Positions 1 through 9,041 of a DNA stretch of 64,000 nucleotides are shown here, one piece after another. The translations under genes were made by a program, and so were the position numbers. Origin of the DNA: Bradyrhizobium sp. CER78 (GTDB taxonomy: Bacteria; Pseudomonadota; Alphaproteobacteria; Rhizobiales; Xanthobacteraceae); contig NZ_JARVWP010000017.1 of assembly GCF_029846235.1 (NCBI RefSeq), positions 1 through 64,000 on the forward strand, in the 5' to 3' direction. Every line of letters begins with the position of its first letter. Position 1 is the stretch's first letter. The notes under the pieces are model-generated. The model worked only from the letters and a program-made list of their open reading frames with translations, made no database searches and was not told the origin of the DNA.

Positions 1-16
1 GGGGATTTGTGGCGTC

Positions 17-2251
17 TTACTTGGTCAGCAGCGCGAACGCGCCGTCCCAATCGTCCGGCGGCGGCTCCTTCTGGAAGGCGCGGATGCGCGCCTCGTAGAG
101 GCGGTAGAGATACTGCAGCGTCTGCGCCTCGTCGGTCTTGCGGCCGCGCTCGATCGCGGCGAGTGCGCCATCCCAGTCACGGCTGCGGTAACAGGCCAGC
201 ATCTCGATGGTCAGGTTGCGCAACCGCTGGAAGCGGCCGGACCCGGCGACGTCTTCGCGGCCGGCGATCGCATAGATCACCTCGGGCTCCTTCTTGCCCT
301 TGACCATGATGAAGTCGAGCTCGAGGATCGCGAACTTCTCCTTCACGGCAAGCGCGGTCTTCGATCCCACGATGATCGGGAAGCCGTACTCCTTGGATTG
401 CCCTTCCAGCCGCGAGGCCAGATTGACGCTGTCGCCGAACACCGAATAGTCGAAACGCACGTCGGAGCCCATATTGCCGACCACGCACGTGCCGGTGTTG
501 AGACCGACACCGATGTTGAGCGGCACATAGACATGGCCGCCGGCCTTGGCTTCCTGCTCGCGCGCACGGTTGAGGTCGTCGACGCGCTCCAGCATGTCGA
601 GCGCAGCGTCGCAGGCGTTGAGCTGATGCTGCTTGTCGTCGAGCGGCGCATTCCAGAACGCCATGATGGCGTCGCCCATGTATTTGTCGATGGTGCCCTT
701 GCGGGCGAGGATCGCGTTGGAAAGCGGCGTGAGGAAGCGATTCATCAGCGCCGTGAGGCCCTGCGGATCGCGCTTGTAGGTTTCCGAGATCGTGGTGAAG
801 CCGCGCATGTCCGAGAACATGATGGTCATCTCGCGCTCCTCGCCGCCGAGCACGAGCCGCTCCGGCGACTGCGCCAGCTGCTCGACCAGCGCCGGCGACA
901 TGTACTGCACGAATTGCGACCTGATCTGCCGGCGCTGCTGCTGCTCGCGCACGAAGGCCGAGAAGATCAGCGTCAGATAGATCGCCGTGGTCGACATCAG
1001 CGGATAGGTGAAGTCGATCAGGAGCCGGTGCTGGGAATAGAAATACCAGGACGTGCCGGTCAGCACCGAGGCGAACATGCCGCCGACGATGACCAGCGTG
1101 ATCGGACCGAATTTCGGCGCGAAGGCGATGACCAGGAGCCCCATGATCATCGCGGCGAGGAATTCGATGGCGATGCCGTAGCTCGGCTGCGAAACGACGT
1201 CGCCGGTGAGCGCGCTCTCCAGCACCTGGGCGTGAACCTCGACCCCGGGCATGGCCGGCGTCACCGGCGTGGTCTTGATGTCGTTCAACCCGACCGAGGA
1301 GGTGCCGATCAGGACCAGCTTGCCGGCGATCCGGTCCGGCGGGACCCGCCCATCCAGCACATCGACGGCGGAGACATAGATCGAAGGGTCGCGGCGCGCG
1401 TAATGGATCCAGAGCTGGGCGAATTGATCGGTCGGGATCGCAAAGCCCTTGATGCCGAGGCTCTGGATGCCGCCCTTGTCGGCCTTGATCAGGATGGTGC
1501 CGGAGCCGCTCGCCACCCGCAGCATTTCGAACGTCAGCGATGGCATGGTGACGTCCTGCGCGACCATCATCATCGGCACCCGCCTGACGATGCCGTCGCG
1601 CTCCGGCCTGATCGTGAACAGACCTCGCCCGGCGGCGGCCTCCTCAAGCACCGGCACGTTGCGCAACAAGCCCGGAAACTGGAACATGAACTGCTGCGGC
1701 TCCTCGCCGAGCATCGCAAGCCCGGTGACCGGCAGCTTTTCGTTGAGGTCGGCGCGTACATTGGGGCCGCCGGATTCGCCGAGCACCACGCGCGAGTTCC
1801 TGATGGCGTCGGCGAAAATGCTGTCATTGCTCGGCAGCTGCCGCAGCCTGGCGCGCATCTCCTCGTCGAGGCTGCTGAACGTGTCGGCCGCGATATCGGG
1901 ATTAAGACGGTCCGGCTCGGAGAACACCGCGTCGAACGCGATCACCACGGCGCCGAGCCGGGTGAGATTGATGACGATGTCGGCGAGCCGTGTCCGCGGC
2001 CACGGCCACTGCCCGAGCCGGGGATCGGCGAGACTCCTCTCGTCGATATCGACGATGGTGACGGGCCGCGCGGTCTTCTGGCGGGGTTCGAGCACCTGGA
2101 AGGTGTCGAACGTCCTGACGCGGAGCTCCTGCACCGGAGCCGGATCCACAGCCCGCAACGCGGCAAAGCCGACCAACAGCGCCACGCAGGCCAGCCGCGC
2201 ATAGCCGAAGCGCCGTCCGAACCACCTTCGTATCGCCTTCAGCCGTCTCAT
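17..2251 (-). CDS. CHASE2-domain class III adenylate/guanylate cyclase
   Basis: A 744-residue inner-membrane sensor predicted to make a cyclic nucleotide (probably cAMP) in response to a periplasmic signal. Seen: an N-terminal membrane segment near residues 15-35, a periplasmic CHASE2 region to about 340, three hydrophobic helices at about 350-440, then a class III cyclase domain. In that domain the metal-binding aspartates lie in MFSDMRGFT (about 478) and YMGDAIMAFWNAP (about 526), followed by FGDSVNLASRLEG. The architecture and length are normal for CHASE2 cyclases. The ATG start is clear. It lies 107 nt downstream of the FecR adhesin gene on the same strand, so the two may be cotranscribed. 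Adenylate versus guanylate specificity was not resolved by eye. Confidence 0.93.
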   Translation of the reverse strand: MRRLKAIRRWFGRRFGYARLACVALLVGFAALRAVDPAPVQELRVRTFDTFQVLEPRQKTARPVTIVDIDERSLADPRLGQWPWPRTRLADIVINLTRLGAVVIAFDAVFSEPDRLNPDIAADTFSSLDEEMRARLRQLPSNDSIFADAIRNSRVVLGESGGPNVRADLNEKLPVTGLAMLGEEPQQFMFQFPGLLRNVPVLEEAAAGRGLFTIRPERDGIVRRVPMMMVAQDVTMPSLTFEMLRVASGSGTILIKADKGGIQSLGIKGFAIPTDQFAQLWIHYARRDPSIYVSAVDVLDGRVPPDRIAGKLVLIGTSSVGLNDIKTTPVTPAMPGVEVHAQVLESALTGDVVSQPSYGIAIEFLAAMIMGLLVIAFAPKFGPITLVIVGGMFASVLTGTSWYFYSQHRLLIDFTYPLMSTTAIYLTLIFSAFVREQQQRRQIRSQFVQYMSPALVEQLAQSPERLVLGGEEREMTIMFSDMRGFTTISETYKRDPQGLTALMNRFLTPLSNAILARKGTIDKYMGDAIMAFWNAPLDDKQHQLNACDAALDMLERVDDLNRAREQEAKAGGHVYVPLNIGVGLNTGTCVVGNMGSDVRFDYSVFGDSVNLASRLEGQSKEYGFPIIVGSKTALAVKEKFAILELDFIMVKGKKEPEVIYAIAGREDVAGSGRFQRLRNLTIEMLACYRSRDWDGALAAIERGRKTDEAQTLQYLYRLYEARIRAFQKEPPPDDWDGAFALLTK

Positions 2252-2358
2252 GGCGTCTGGATATCACGCGCGGAGGGTTGTTCCAATGGAGCCGGCAAGC
2301 GCGGTGCACAATCAGCCCGACCCGCCCCGCCGCCGATGGCGGCTCGGCCGCACAGCCG

Positions 2359-5300
2359 TCACGTGACGTGAAGCAGGAAGTCGTTGTGGCCGAGCGCCGC
2401 GGGGCTGACGTTGCGCAGTGTGATGGTGTCCGCGCTGTCGATCGTGATCAGCGTATCGGCCGCATTGGTCGGCGACTGCGCAACGTGCTGGCTGATCCAG
2501 GTGTCGACACTGCTGGTCGACACCACCGCGGTGAGATCGATGTGGTCGACGCCGGGCTTGTAGTTCAGGATCGTGTCGTGGTTGAAATTCGGCGCGAACA
2601 CGAACTGGTCCTGATAACCCGCCGTCCCGAACAACACGTCCTTGCCGCTGGTGCCCGTCAGCGTCACCGGCTGGGATGGATTTTGCTGGACGTTGAAGAT
2701 CAGGTTGACCGTATCGCTCGCGCCGTTGCCGTCGGTCACGGAGAGCGTGACGGTGTCGGTCGGCGCGGTGCCGGGGTGATAGGTGAGAGCCGACGATGCC
2801 AGCGCAGCGTTGATATCGGCGAGGTGGCCCGTTTGCGCCGGCGGCGTCACGCTGCTGCCCAAACCGACCGCGGTGGCCGCCAGGGTGAAATTCTGCATGG
2901 CCGTTGCTTCGGCATCGGTAACGGTCAGGCCGGAGATCGAGTCGGTCCCGTTGGGATTCTCGGTGATGATGATGTTGTCGGTGTGGATTTCCAGCGGCGA
3001 GGCGGGCGTCAGATTGATCGCGAGATCCATCGTTGCGGTCAATCCGCCCTGGTCGGTCGTCGAAACGTGCAGCGAGTCGGCGCCGCTGTAGCCGGATGTC
3101 GGTGTGTAGACCACGCCGCCCGCCAGAGCCGCGTCAACCGCAGCCACAGTGCCGTTGAACGTCAGCGTACCGTTTGCTCCGTTGGCACTGACCTCGACCC
3201 CGGCAGCGTTTGTGAGTGCGATCGCGCCATGCCCCACATTCAGCGTCACCTGCTCGGTGCTACCGATGTCGACGTCGGAGACTTTCAGACCCGTGATCGA
3301 AAGCGCTGTGCCTGGCGCGGTGGAAAGACCGGTGGCAGGCCAGCTCGCGTCGCCGTTCACCACCCATGCGGGGTTGCCGTGAACCGTCAGATTGCCGGCG
3401 CTACCGACCAGATCGGCTGCACTGGTGCCGCTGCCATCGCTCAGCGGAAAATAGGCCGCAAGCCCGCTCTCATTGCCCGCCAGCATCGTGGATTCGAGCG
3501 CCTGGACCTGTGACTGCGTCAGCGCTGAGTTCCAGACACTCACATCGGCGATGCTGCCGGTGAAACCCTCGGCCGCGAAGCTGCTGCCGTTCTCCGAGGA
3601 TACGCCGCCGATCAAGGTGAAGTCGGCATGCGAGCCCGGAATGGTGTTGACGCTCGCGTTGGTCGTGAACGCGACGGCCCCGTCGACATAGAGCGTGAAG
3701 TCGCCGTTGACGTGGGTCAGCGCGATATGGTGCCACGCACCGCGCGAGATGGTGATCCCTGTATCGATGCCCGCGATCCCGCCGTTCTGGATCTGTAGAT
3801 CCAGTAGGCCACCGGCCGTGACCACGCCGTTGACCCCGAGCCCGGCGTCGGACGTGCTTCCATCGTAGAACAGAAGCTGAGAATCGCCGGCTTTGCCGCT
3901 GCCGTTCCAATCCACCCAGCCCGCAAGCGTGACCCCGTCCGTGCCGTTTCCGACATGCGTCGTCGCCACCGCGCCGACGGCCGTCGTGCTGCCGTCGAAA
4001 TTGAGATAGGTCGGGTGGAAGGCCAGCGTCGGGGTGTCGTTGGCGCCGATCACATCGACCGTCAGCGTCGCGGTCGCGGTCGCGCCATGCACATCGATCG
4101 TCTCGACGGTGAACGTGTCGGCATAGCTCCCTTTAGGCAGCGCATTGATCGCGGCATCGTTAGGAACGTAGCTGTAGGTGCCGTCCGCATTGACCGTGAG
4201 TATGCCGTAAAGGCCTGAGATCTGCGTGACCGCGGCGTGGTCCGAATTGAGGGCGGCATAGGTCAGCGTCGCGGTCTCACCGTCGTCGACGTCATGGCCA
4301 TGCAGCGTGCCGGTCAGCGGGCTGAACGTGTCGTAGGCAGCGGTATCGACGAGCGTGCCGGCATTGACGTCGGCGAGCGTCGGCGCGTCGTTGGCGCCGT
4401 GGATCGTGATCGTCACCGGCGTGTTGACGACGCCGCCATGATGATCGTTGAGCTGGATCGTGTAGGTCAGCGTCAGCGTCTCGCCGGCGGCGAGGTAGTC
4501 GAAATTCTTGTCCGCGGCCGAGAAGGTCCAGGCCTGCGATCCGGTCAGCCCGCCGGTCGAATCCGTCAGCGTCCCCAGCGACAGCCAGTTCAGGATGGTG
4601 GACTGGTCCTCGGGCAGGCCCGCGGTCGCTCCGGCTTCGGCGACGCCGGTGATGGTCATCGTGTGGGTGTCGCTGAGGTCCACATCGGTGAAGGTCACCG
4701 TGCCCGATGCGCTGTCCGGCTTGGACGAACCCGTGGTGTCGGGCTGCTCGGCGATGGTGGCCGTCTGCGCCTCCGACGTGACCGTCGGCACGTCATTGCT
4801 GCCGGTGATCGTGATCGTCAGCGGCTGGCTGACCACACCGCCATGATGGTCGTCGACCTGGATCGTATAGGTCAGCGTCAGCGTCTCGCCGGCGGCGAGG
4901 TAGTCGAAATTCTGATCCGCGGCCGAGAAGGTCCAGGCCTGTGACCCGGTCACGTGGCCGGTCGAATCCGTCAGCGCCCCCAGCGACAGCCAGTTCAGGA
5001 TCGTGGACTCGTTCTCGGTCAGGCCCGTGGTCGTCCCGGACTCGGTCACACCGGTGATGGACACGGTGTGGGTGTCGCTGAGATCGACGTCGGCAAAGCC
5101 CACCACACCCTGGGCCACGTCCGGCTTGGATGAACCCGTCGTGTCGGGCTGCTCGGCGATGGTGGCGGTCTGGGGCTCGGCGGTGAATGTCGGGACGTCG
5201 TTGGTGCCCGTGATGGTGATCGTGACGGGCTGGGTGACGACGCCGCCATGATGGTCGTCGACCTGGATCGTATAGGTCAACGTCAGCTTCTCGCCCGCGG

Positions 5301-7551
5301 CGAGATAATCGAAACTCTTGTCCGCAGCCGAGAACGTCCAGACATCCGATCCGGTCACGCCGCCGGTCGAATCCGACAGCTTCCCGAGCGACAGCCAGCT
5401 CAGGATCGTCGCCTGATCGGGGAGCCCTGACGTGACGCCGGTTTCGGTGACGCCGGCCACGGTGACGCTGTGGGTGTCGCTGAGATCGACGTCGGTGAAG
5501 GTCACCGTGCCGGACGCGGTATCGTGGGCCACCGAACCGGTCGTCCCCTCGACTTCGGTGATCGCGGCGGCCTGGGTCGGCGACGTGATCACCGGCATGT
5601 CATCCGTGCCGACGATCGTGATCGTGACCGGGACCGTGACGACGCCGCCATGATGGTCGTCGATCTGGATCGTGTAGGTCAGCGTCAGCGTCTCGCCGGC
5701 AGCGAGATAGTCGAAACTCTTGTCGGTTGCCGAGAACGTCCAGGCGCGCGATCCAGTCACGCCATCGGTCGAATCGGTCAGCGCGCCCAGCGACAGCCAG
5801 CTCAGCACCGTGGCCTGGTTGGCAAGCCCGCTGGTGACGCCGGCCTCGGTGACGCCGGTGATGGTGACCGTGTGCGTGTCGGTCAGATCCGCATCGGTGA
5901 ACGTGACCGTGCCGTGCGCGGTATCCGGCGCGCCGGAATTCGTCGTCCATGGCAGCTCGGTGATCGAAGCGACCTGCGGCGCAGACGTCACGACCGGCGT
6001 GTCGTTGGTGCCGGTGATCGTTATGGTGATGGTCTTGAACGCGGTCTCGTTGCTCGGCGCGTAGTTGTTGTCGACGCGCACCAGATAGGTCAGCGTCAGG
6101 GTTTCGCCGGCGGCCAGGAAGTCGAAGGCGCCGTCGGCTAGGCTGTAGGTCCAGGTCGCCGAGCCGACATTGGTGTTGTTCGGATCGGGATCGAGCAGCA
6201 ACGGGATCTCGACCGCGTTGATGGCCGCCTGTTCCGCCGCCGTCAGCTGCGAGGTCACGTCCTTGCCGCTGGCATCGTGGTAGCTGAACGTGCTGAAGCT
6301 GACCGCCGCACTGGGCTTGTCGCCGAGATTGACGTCCGTCCATGTGATCTGTCCGGTCACTGTGTCGGGCAGCGTGCTATGCGTCAGCCCGGGCTGTTCG
6401 GCGAACGACGCATTCTGGGTCACGACATGCGGCGCACCGGGAGCGTGGTCGGGCTTGCTGGCAGCGGCCTCTGGTCCGGCATTGCCGGTCAGGGCCAGCA
6501 GGAAGCTTGTCGGCAGGATCACGTCGCCGGTCGGGAATTTGAGGCCGATCGTGACCGGGACGACGCTGTCCGTGAAGTTCGTCGTGAGCTTGGTGTTGGG
6601 ATTGTTGTTGTCGGTGAACTTCAGCGCGAAGACGTCGGAGATCAGCTTCTGCGCATCGGTCGACAGTTGCGCCGACGAGACGAAGCTGACGCTGCCCTGG
6701 CCGTTGACGATGGTTTGGGTGCCGGCCTGATCGACGGTTGCGATCGGATTGAGCGTCGTCTTGTCGAACAGGATGTAGGAGCCGGTGGTGCCGTCAGGCT
6801 CGACCAGCACCTGGAATTTGGCCGGCGGCACGCCGCCCGAGCCCTGCACGTCGAAATCGATCTCGACCAGAACCGCGGTGCCGCGGATGCCCATGGTCGC
6901 GACCGGCGTATCAACCTTCATGTCGCCATGCTTGGCGGTCGCGCCGGCGACGAACGAAATGGTGCCCGAGACGAGGCTCATCAGCGACGAATTGCTCGAC
7001 CCGTTCGGGTCGTAGATCATCTCGTTCAGCACCATCTTGGCGTTTGGTCCGAGACCGAAGACGGTGCCGTCGATGAAGGTGATGCCGAGCGTCGAGTCGC
7101 CGCCGGACTGCACCACGTCACCCTTGTTGACGTTGTCGCCCTGGTTCAGGACGATCGCGACGCCGTTGCGGATGGCGGTGGCGCTGCCCGTCAGCTTGGT
7201 GACATGGCCGATGACCTTGGCTGGCTCCGCCGCGCCGCCCGCCTGGGCATATTGGGTGTAGCCGGTGAGCGCGTTGACGAGATCGCCGGTGAGATGCGCG
7301 CCTTCAGGCGATGCCAGCGCCGCGCGCTTCTCGCCCTTGAAATAGTCGTGCAGGACGAGTTCCCGATCGTCCTTCGAGATGACGAGATCGAGCCCGGTCC
7401 GCTTGAAGTCGCCGGTGAACAGCAATTGCCCGTCGTCGACCGTGATCGCGCCAGGCGGAGCATTCGAGGTAACGCTTTCGACGTATACCGGTCCGCGGGC
7501 ATAAGCGTCCGCGCTCGGCAAATGGCCGTCGAATTTCTCGATAAAGTTCAC
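2359..7551 (-). CDS. Giant FecR/VCBS/LamG adhesin with type I secretion C-terminus
   Basis: A 1730-residue predicted surface or biofilm adhesin. There is no N-terminal signal peptide. A FecR-like domain spans about residues 135-230 (VNKGDVVQSGG through MGIRGTAV). About five VCBS/cadherin-like repeats of roughly 135 residues follow from about 380 to 1055, four of them nearly identical (FDYLAAGETLTLTYTIQ, DDHHGGVV). A LamG/concanavalin-like domain follows at about 1175-1350, then more Ig-like segments. The last 100 residues (GTSGKDVLFGTAGYQDQFVF, LNYKPGVDHIDL) resemble RTX/M10 C-terminal type I secretion signals. No type I secretion genes are in the window. The start codon is GTG with a weak ribosome-binding site. 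Double-alanine stretches at 107-108 and 362-364 are the only obvious N-terminal candidates for LapG-type cleavage, and neither is a textbook site. Confidence 0.9.
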   Translation of the reverse strand: MNFIEKFDGHLPSADAYARGPVYVESVTSNAPPGAITVDDGQLLFTGDFKRTGLDLVISKDDRELVLHDYFKGEKRAALASPEGAHLTGDLVNALTGYTQYAQAGGAAEPAKVIGHVTKLTGSATAIRNGVAIVLNQGDNVNKGDVVQSGGDSTLGITFIDGTVFGLGPNAKMVLNEMIYDPNGSSNSSLMSLVSGTISFVAGATAKHGDMKVDTPVATMGIRGTAVLVEIDFDVQGSGGVPPAKFQVLVEPDGTTGSYILFDKTTLNPIATVDQAGTQTIVNGQGSVSFVSSAQLSTDAQKLISDVFALKFTDNNNPNTKLTTNFTDSVVPVTIGLKFPTGDVILPTSFLLALTGNAGPEAAASKPDHAPGAPHVVTQNASFAEQPGLTHSTLPDTVTGQITWTDVNLGDKPSAAVSFSTFSYHDASGKDVTSQLTAAEQAAINAVEIPLLLDPDPNNTNVGSATWTYSLADGAFDFLAAGETLTLTYLVRVDNNYAPSNETAFKTITITITGTNDTPVVTSAPQVASITELPWTTNSGAPDTAHGTVTFTDADLTDTHTVTITGVTEAGVTSGLANQATVLSWLSLGALTDSTDGVTGSRAWTFSATDKSFDYLAAGETLTLTYTIQIDDHHGGVVTVPVTITIVGTDDMPVITSPTQAAAITEVEGTTGSVAHDTASGTVTFTDVDLSDTHSVTVAGVTETGVTSGLPDQATILSWLSLGKLSDSTGGVTGSDVWTFSAADKSFDYLAAGEKLTLTYTIQVDDHHGGVVTQPVTITITGTNDVPTFTAEPQTATIAEQPDTTGSSKPDVAQGVVGFADVDLSDTHTVSITGVTESGTTTGLTENESTILNWLSLGALTDSTGHVTGSQAWTFSAADQNFDYLAAGETLTLTYTIQVDDHHGGVVSQPLTITITGSNDVPTVTSEAQTATIAEQPDTTGSSKPDSASGTVTFTDVDLSDTHTMTITGVAEAGATAGLPEDQSTILNWLSLGTLTDSTGGLTGSQAWTFSAADKNFDYLAAGETLTLTYTIQLNDHHGGVVNTPVTITIHGANDAPTLADVNAGTLVDTAAYDTFSPLTGTLHGHDVDDGETATLTYAALNSDHAAVTQISGLYGILTVNADGTYSYVPNDAAINALPKGSYADTFTVETIDVHGATATATLTVDVIGANDTPTLAFHPTYLNFDGSTTAVGAVATTHVGNGTDGVTLAGWVDWNGSGKAGDSQLLFYDGSTSDAGLGVNGVVTAGGLLDLQIQNGGIAGIDTGITISRGAWHHIALTHVNGDFTLYVDGAVAFTTNASVNTIPGSHADFTLIGGVSSENGSSFAAEGFTGSIADVSVWNSALTQSQVQALESTMLAGNESGLAAYFPLSDGSGTSAADLVGSAGNLTVHGNPAWVVNGDASWPATGLSTAPGTALSITGLKVSDVDIGSTEQVTLNVGHGAIALTNAAGVEVSANGANGTLTFNGTVAAVDAALAGGVVYTPTSGYSGADSLHVSTTDQGGLTATMDLAINLTPASPLEIHTDNIIITENPNGTDSISGLTVTDAEATAMQNFTLAATAVGLGSSVTPPAQTGHLADINAALASSALTYHPGTAPTDTVTLSVTDGNGASDTVNLIFNVQQNPSQPVTLTGTSGKDVLFGTAGYQDQFVFAPNFNHDTILNYKPGVDHIDLTAVVSTSSVDTWISQHVAQSPTNAADTLITIDSADTITLRNVSPAALGHNDFLLHVT

Positions 7552-7680
7552 TGCGGATCACCGCACGAGGGTTAATATTGGTAAAATATCCGAATGATTA
7601 CGCCTGCATATCATCGGATAAAGCTTGGCGAAACCATCCTTTGCTTTCGCAAGGTGCTCTGGTCGCGCGGTTTGAGCGGA

Positions 7681-7696
7681 TGTGACTTGGCTCACT
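7681..7696 (+). promoter_or_regulatory. Candidate CRP/FNR-type site TGTGACTTGGCTCACT
   Basis: The sequence TGTGA-N6-TCACT matches 9 of 10 positions of the cAMP-CRP consensus TGTGA-N6-TCACA. Its centre is about 137 bp upstream of the adhesin start codon. The spacer CTTGGC is identical to that of the second site, so another regulator reading the whole 15 bp is also possible. Confidence 0.5.
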
Positions 7697-7864
7697 CTCA
7701 CATGAGTCGTGTATTCCGAACTTGCCTGACGGTACCATGAGATGGGATTTGAGCCAAGATGGGTAATGAGCCACGTATTCGTGGTATTGACTGGCATTTC
7801 TGTACTTGCCTTTATTTCCCCGCAGCCCCGAGAGGGCATTTGACCCGATTTTTCCGGCTAATGC

Positions 7865-7880
7865 TGTGACTTGGCTTACA
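7865..7880 (+). promoter_or_regulatory. Candidate CRP/FNR-type site TGTGACTTGGCTTACA
   Basis: The sequence TGTGA-N6-TTACA again matches 9 of 10 consensus CRP positions. It is about 273 bp upstream of the protease start and 184 bp from the first site. The same CTTGGC spacer recurs. Confidence 0.5.
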
Positions 7881-8145
7881 AATCGCAGCTATCCCGTGCG
7901 CGGACTGGCCGGGTTAACCAGTAGGCAAGGATGAGGCGTTTCGCGGTGGAAAAAGGTTCGCCGGTTCGTTTCACAAACCGGTAAAGTTTTCGGGACCCGG
8001 ACCACGCGCCCTTTAGCGTCCGGCCCGGTTTCCCCACATCTTAAGTCGATTCGAAGGGATCGCTGGTCATGCTCGCGGCATGAAAAGTTCCGGTCGCGTG
8101 TGCGGTGTAGTGTCCACCCGCCGATGAGCGGACAGGGGGTGTCAC

Positions 8146-8892
8146 ATGGGATTCTCGCTTCGCTCGTTTGCGGTGCGCTCCGTCATGTTGGGCTTCGGCC
8201 TGGTTCTGGCCGCACCAATTGCCGAGCTTAACGCCGCCTCGCTGCTGTCGCCCGGCCCGGCGACCCTGCTCAGACAGTCAACCGAACCGTTCGGCCTCGC
8301 GACCAGCCTGCTCGCCGGCGGCGGCCTGCACGACAAATGGCTCGGCGTGCAGCGCCAGCTGGCCGACGAATTGGTGCAGCTCGCAGCCTGCGAGAGCGAC
8401 CGCGCGGGGTGTGCGTCGCCGGAGGCGCTGCGATTCCTGGCGATTGTCGATCTTGGTCGCGCGCGCAACGGCCGCGCCCGGCTCGGTGAGATCAACCGCG
8501 CCATCAATCTCGCGATCCATCCGGGCAGCGATCTTGCGACCTACGGCGAGCCCGACGTCTGGGCCACGCCGCTCGCCACCTTCGCCCGCGGCAGCGGCGA
8601 TTGCGAAGATTATGCGATCGCCAAGTTCGTGGCGCTCGCCAGGGCCGGCGTCGCGCCGGAGGATTTGCGTATCGTGGTCATGCATGACCTGCTGGGCGGC
8701 GAGGACCATGCGGTGGTCGCGGCGCGGCTCGACGGTCACTGGCTGACACTCGACAACCGTCGCATGGCGATGATCGAGGATACCGACATCAGGAGTTTCC
8801 GGCCGACCTTCGTGATCGACCAGAACGGCGTGAGCCGTTATGTCGATGCGCCGCTCGTCACCGAGGCGGCGTGGCGGCCGGCGGCGCGGTGA
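8146..8892 (+). CDS. LapG-like transglutaminase-type periplasmic cysteine protease (BTLCP family)
   Basis: A 248-residue exported protein of the bacterial transglutaminase-like cysteine proteinase family, to which the adhesin-releasing protease LapG belongs. Seen: a signal-like N-terminus (residues 1-31), and a catalytic triad Cys153 (GSGDCEDYA), His188 (GGEDHAVV) and Asp203 (LTLDNRR). The order, spacing and length are typical of the family. The ATG follows a good ribosome-binding site (AGGGGGT). Known LapG proteins cut large type I-secreted adhesins near the N-terminus under c-di-GMP control through LapD; no LapD homologue is in the window. Its divergent position next to the giant adhesin suggests the adhesin is its substrate, which is inference. 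Confidence 0.9.
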   Translation: MGFSLRSFAVRSVMLGFGLVLAAPIAELNAASLLSPGPATLLRQSTEPFGLATSLLAGGGLHDKWLGVQRQLADELVQLAACESDRAGCASPEALRFLAIVDLGRARNGRARLGEINRAINLAIHPGSDLATYGEPDVWATPLATFARGSGDCEDYAIAKFVALARAGVAPEDLRIVVMHDLLGGEDHAVVAARLDGHWLTLDNRRMAMIEDTDIRSFRPTFVIDQNGVSRYVDAPLVTEAAWRPAAR

Positions 8893-8935
8893 GTTGAAGA
8901 CGTAGTTCGCCTGCGAATCTGAGCGCAAGCCACCT

Positions 8936-9021
8936 CCGTCATTGCGAGGAGCGAAGCGACGAAGCAATCCATGTTTCCGCTTGCGGGACTATGGATTGCT
9001 TCGCTGCGCTAGCAATGACGG
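8936..9021. repeat. Intergenic inverted repeat (TCATTGCGAGGAGCG type)
   Basis: An imperfect long palindrome. CCGTCATTGC and GCAATGACGG form the outer arms, and GAAGCAATCCAT and ATGGATTGCTTC form the inner arms. It lies between two convergent genes, so it may also end transcription. This type of element is common between genes in Bradyrhizobium-like genomes. Confidence 0.75.
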
Positions 9022-9041
9022 TAGGCGGAGCCCTGCACCGC

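Larger units (their letters stand above)
7552..8145. promoter_or_regulatory. Divergent regulatory region between adhesin and LapG-like protease
   Basis: A 594-nt region without a convincing gene, less GC-rich than its surroundings, between two divergent starts. It holds two copies of TGTGACTTGGCTYAC (listed separately) and a third partial copy, TGAGCCAAG, in inverted orientation at 7750-7758. A short inverted repeat (CCGGTT/AACCGG) lies around 7960-7980. The 93-codon minus-strand reading frame at 7558-7839 shows no family features and was not called. The region presumably carries the promoters of both genes. Confidence 0.6.

Noticed and set aside
398..2371. 657-codon open frame opposite the CHASE2 cyclase
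   Set aside because: High-GC antisense frame with His/Arg/Asp-rich composition and no family motif; the opposite strand has clear cyclase motifs.
2278..3513. 411-codon frame opposite the adhesin gene
   Set aside because: Antisense shadow of a repeat-rich gene; several similar frames recur at the same repeat positions.
7558..7839. 93-codon minus-strand frame in the adhesin-protease spacer
   Set aside because: No ribosome-binding site or family pattern, and it overlaps the CRP-like sites and presumed promoters.
8936..9021. Possible CRISPR or small RNA because of repeated arms
   Set aside because: Only one inverted pair, no regularly spaced direct repeats, and the same palindrome type is a dispersed element.
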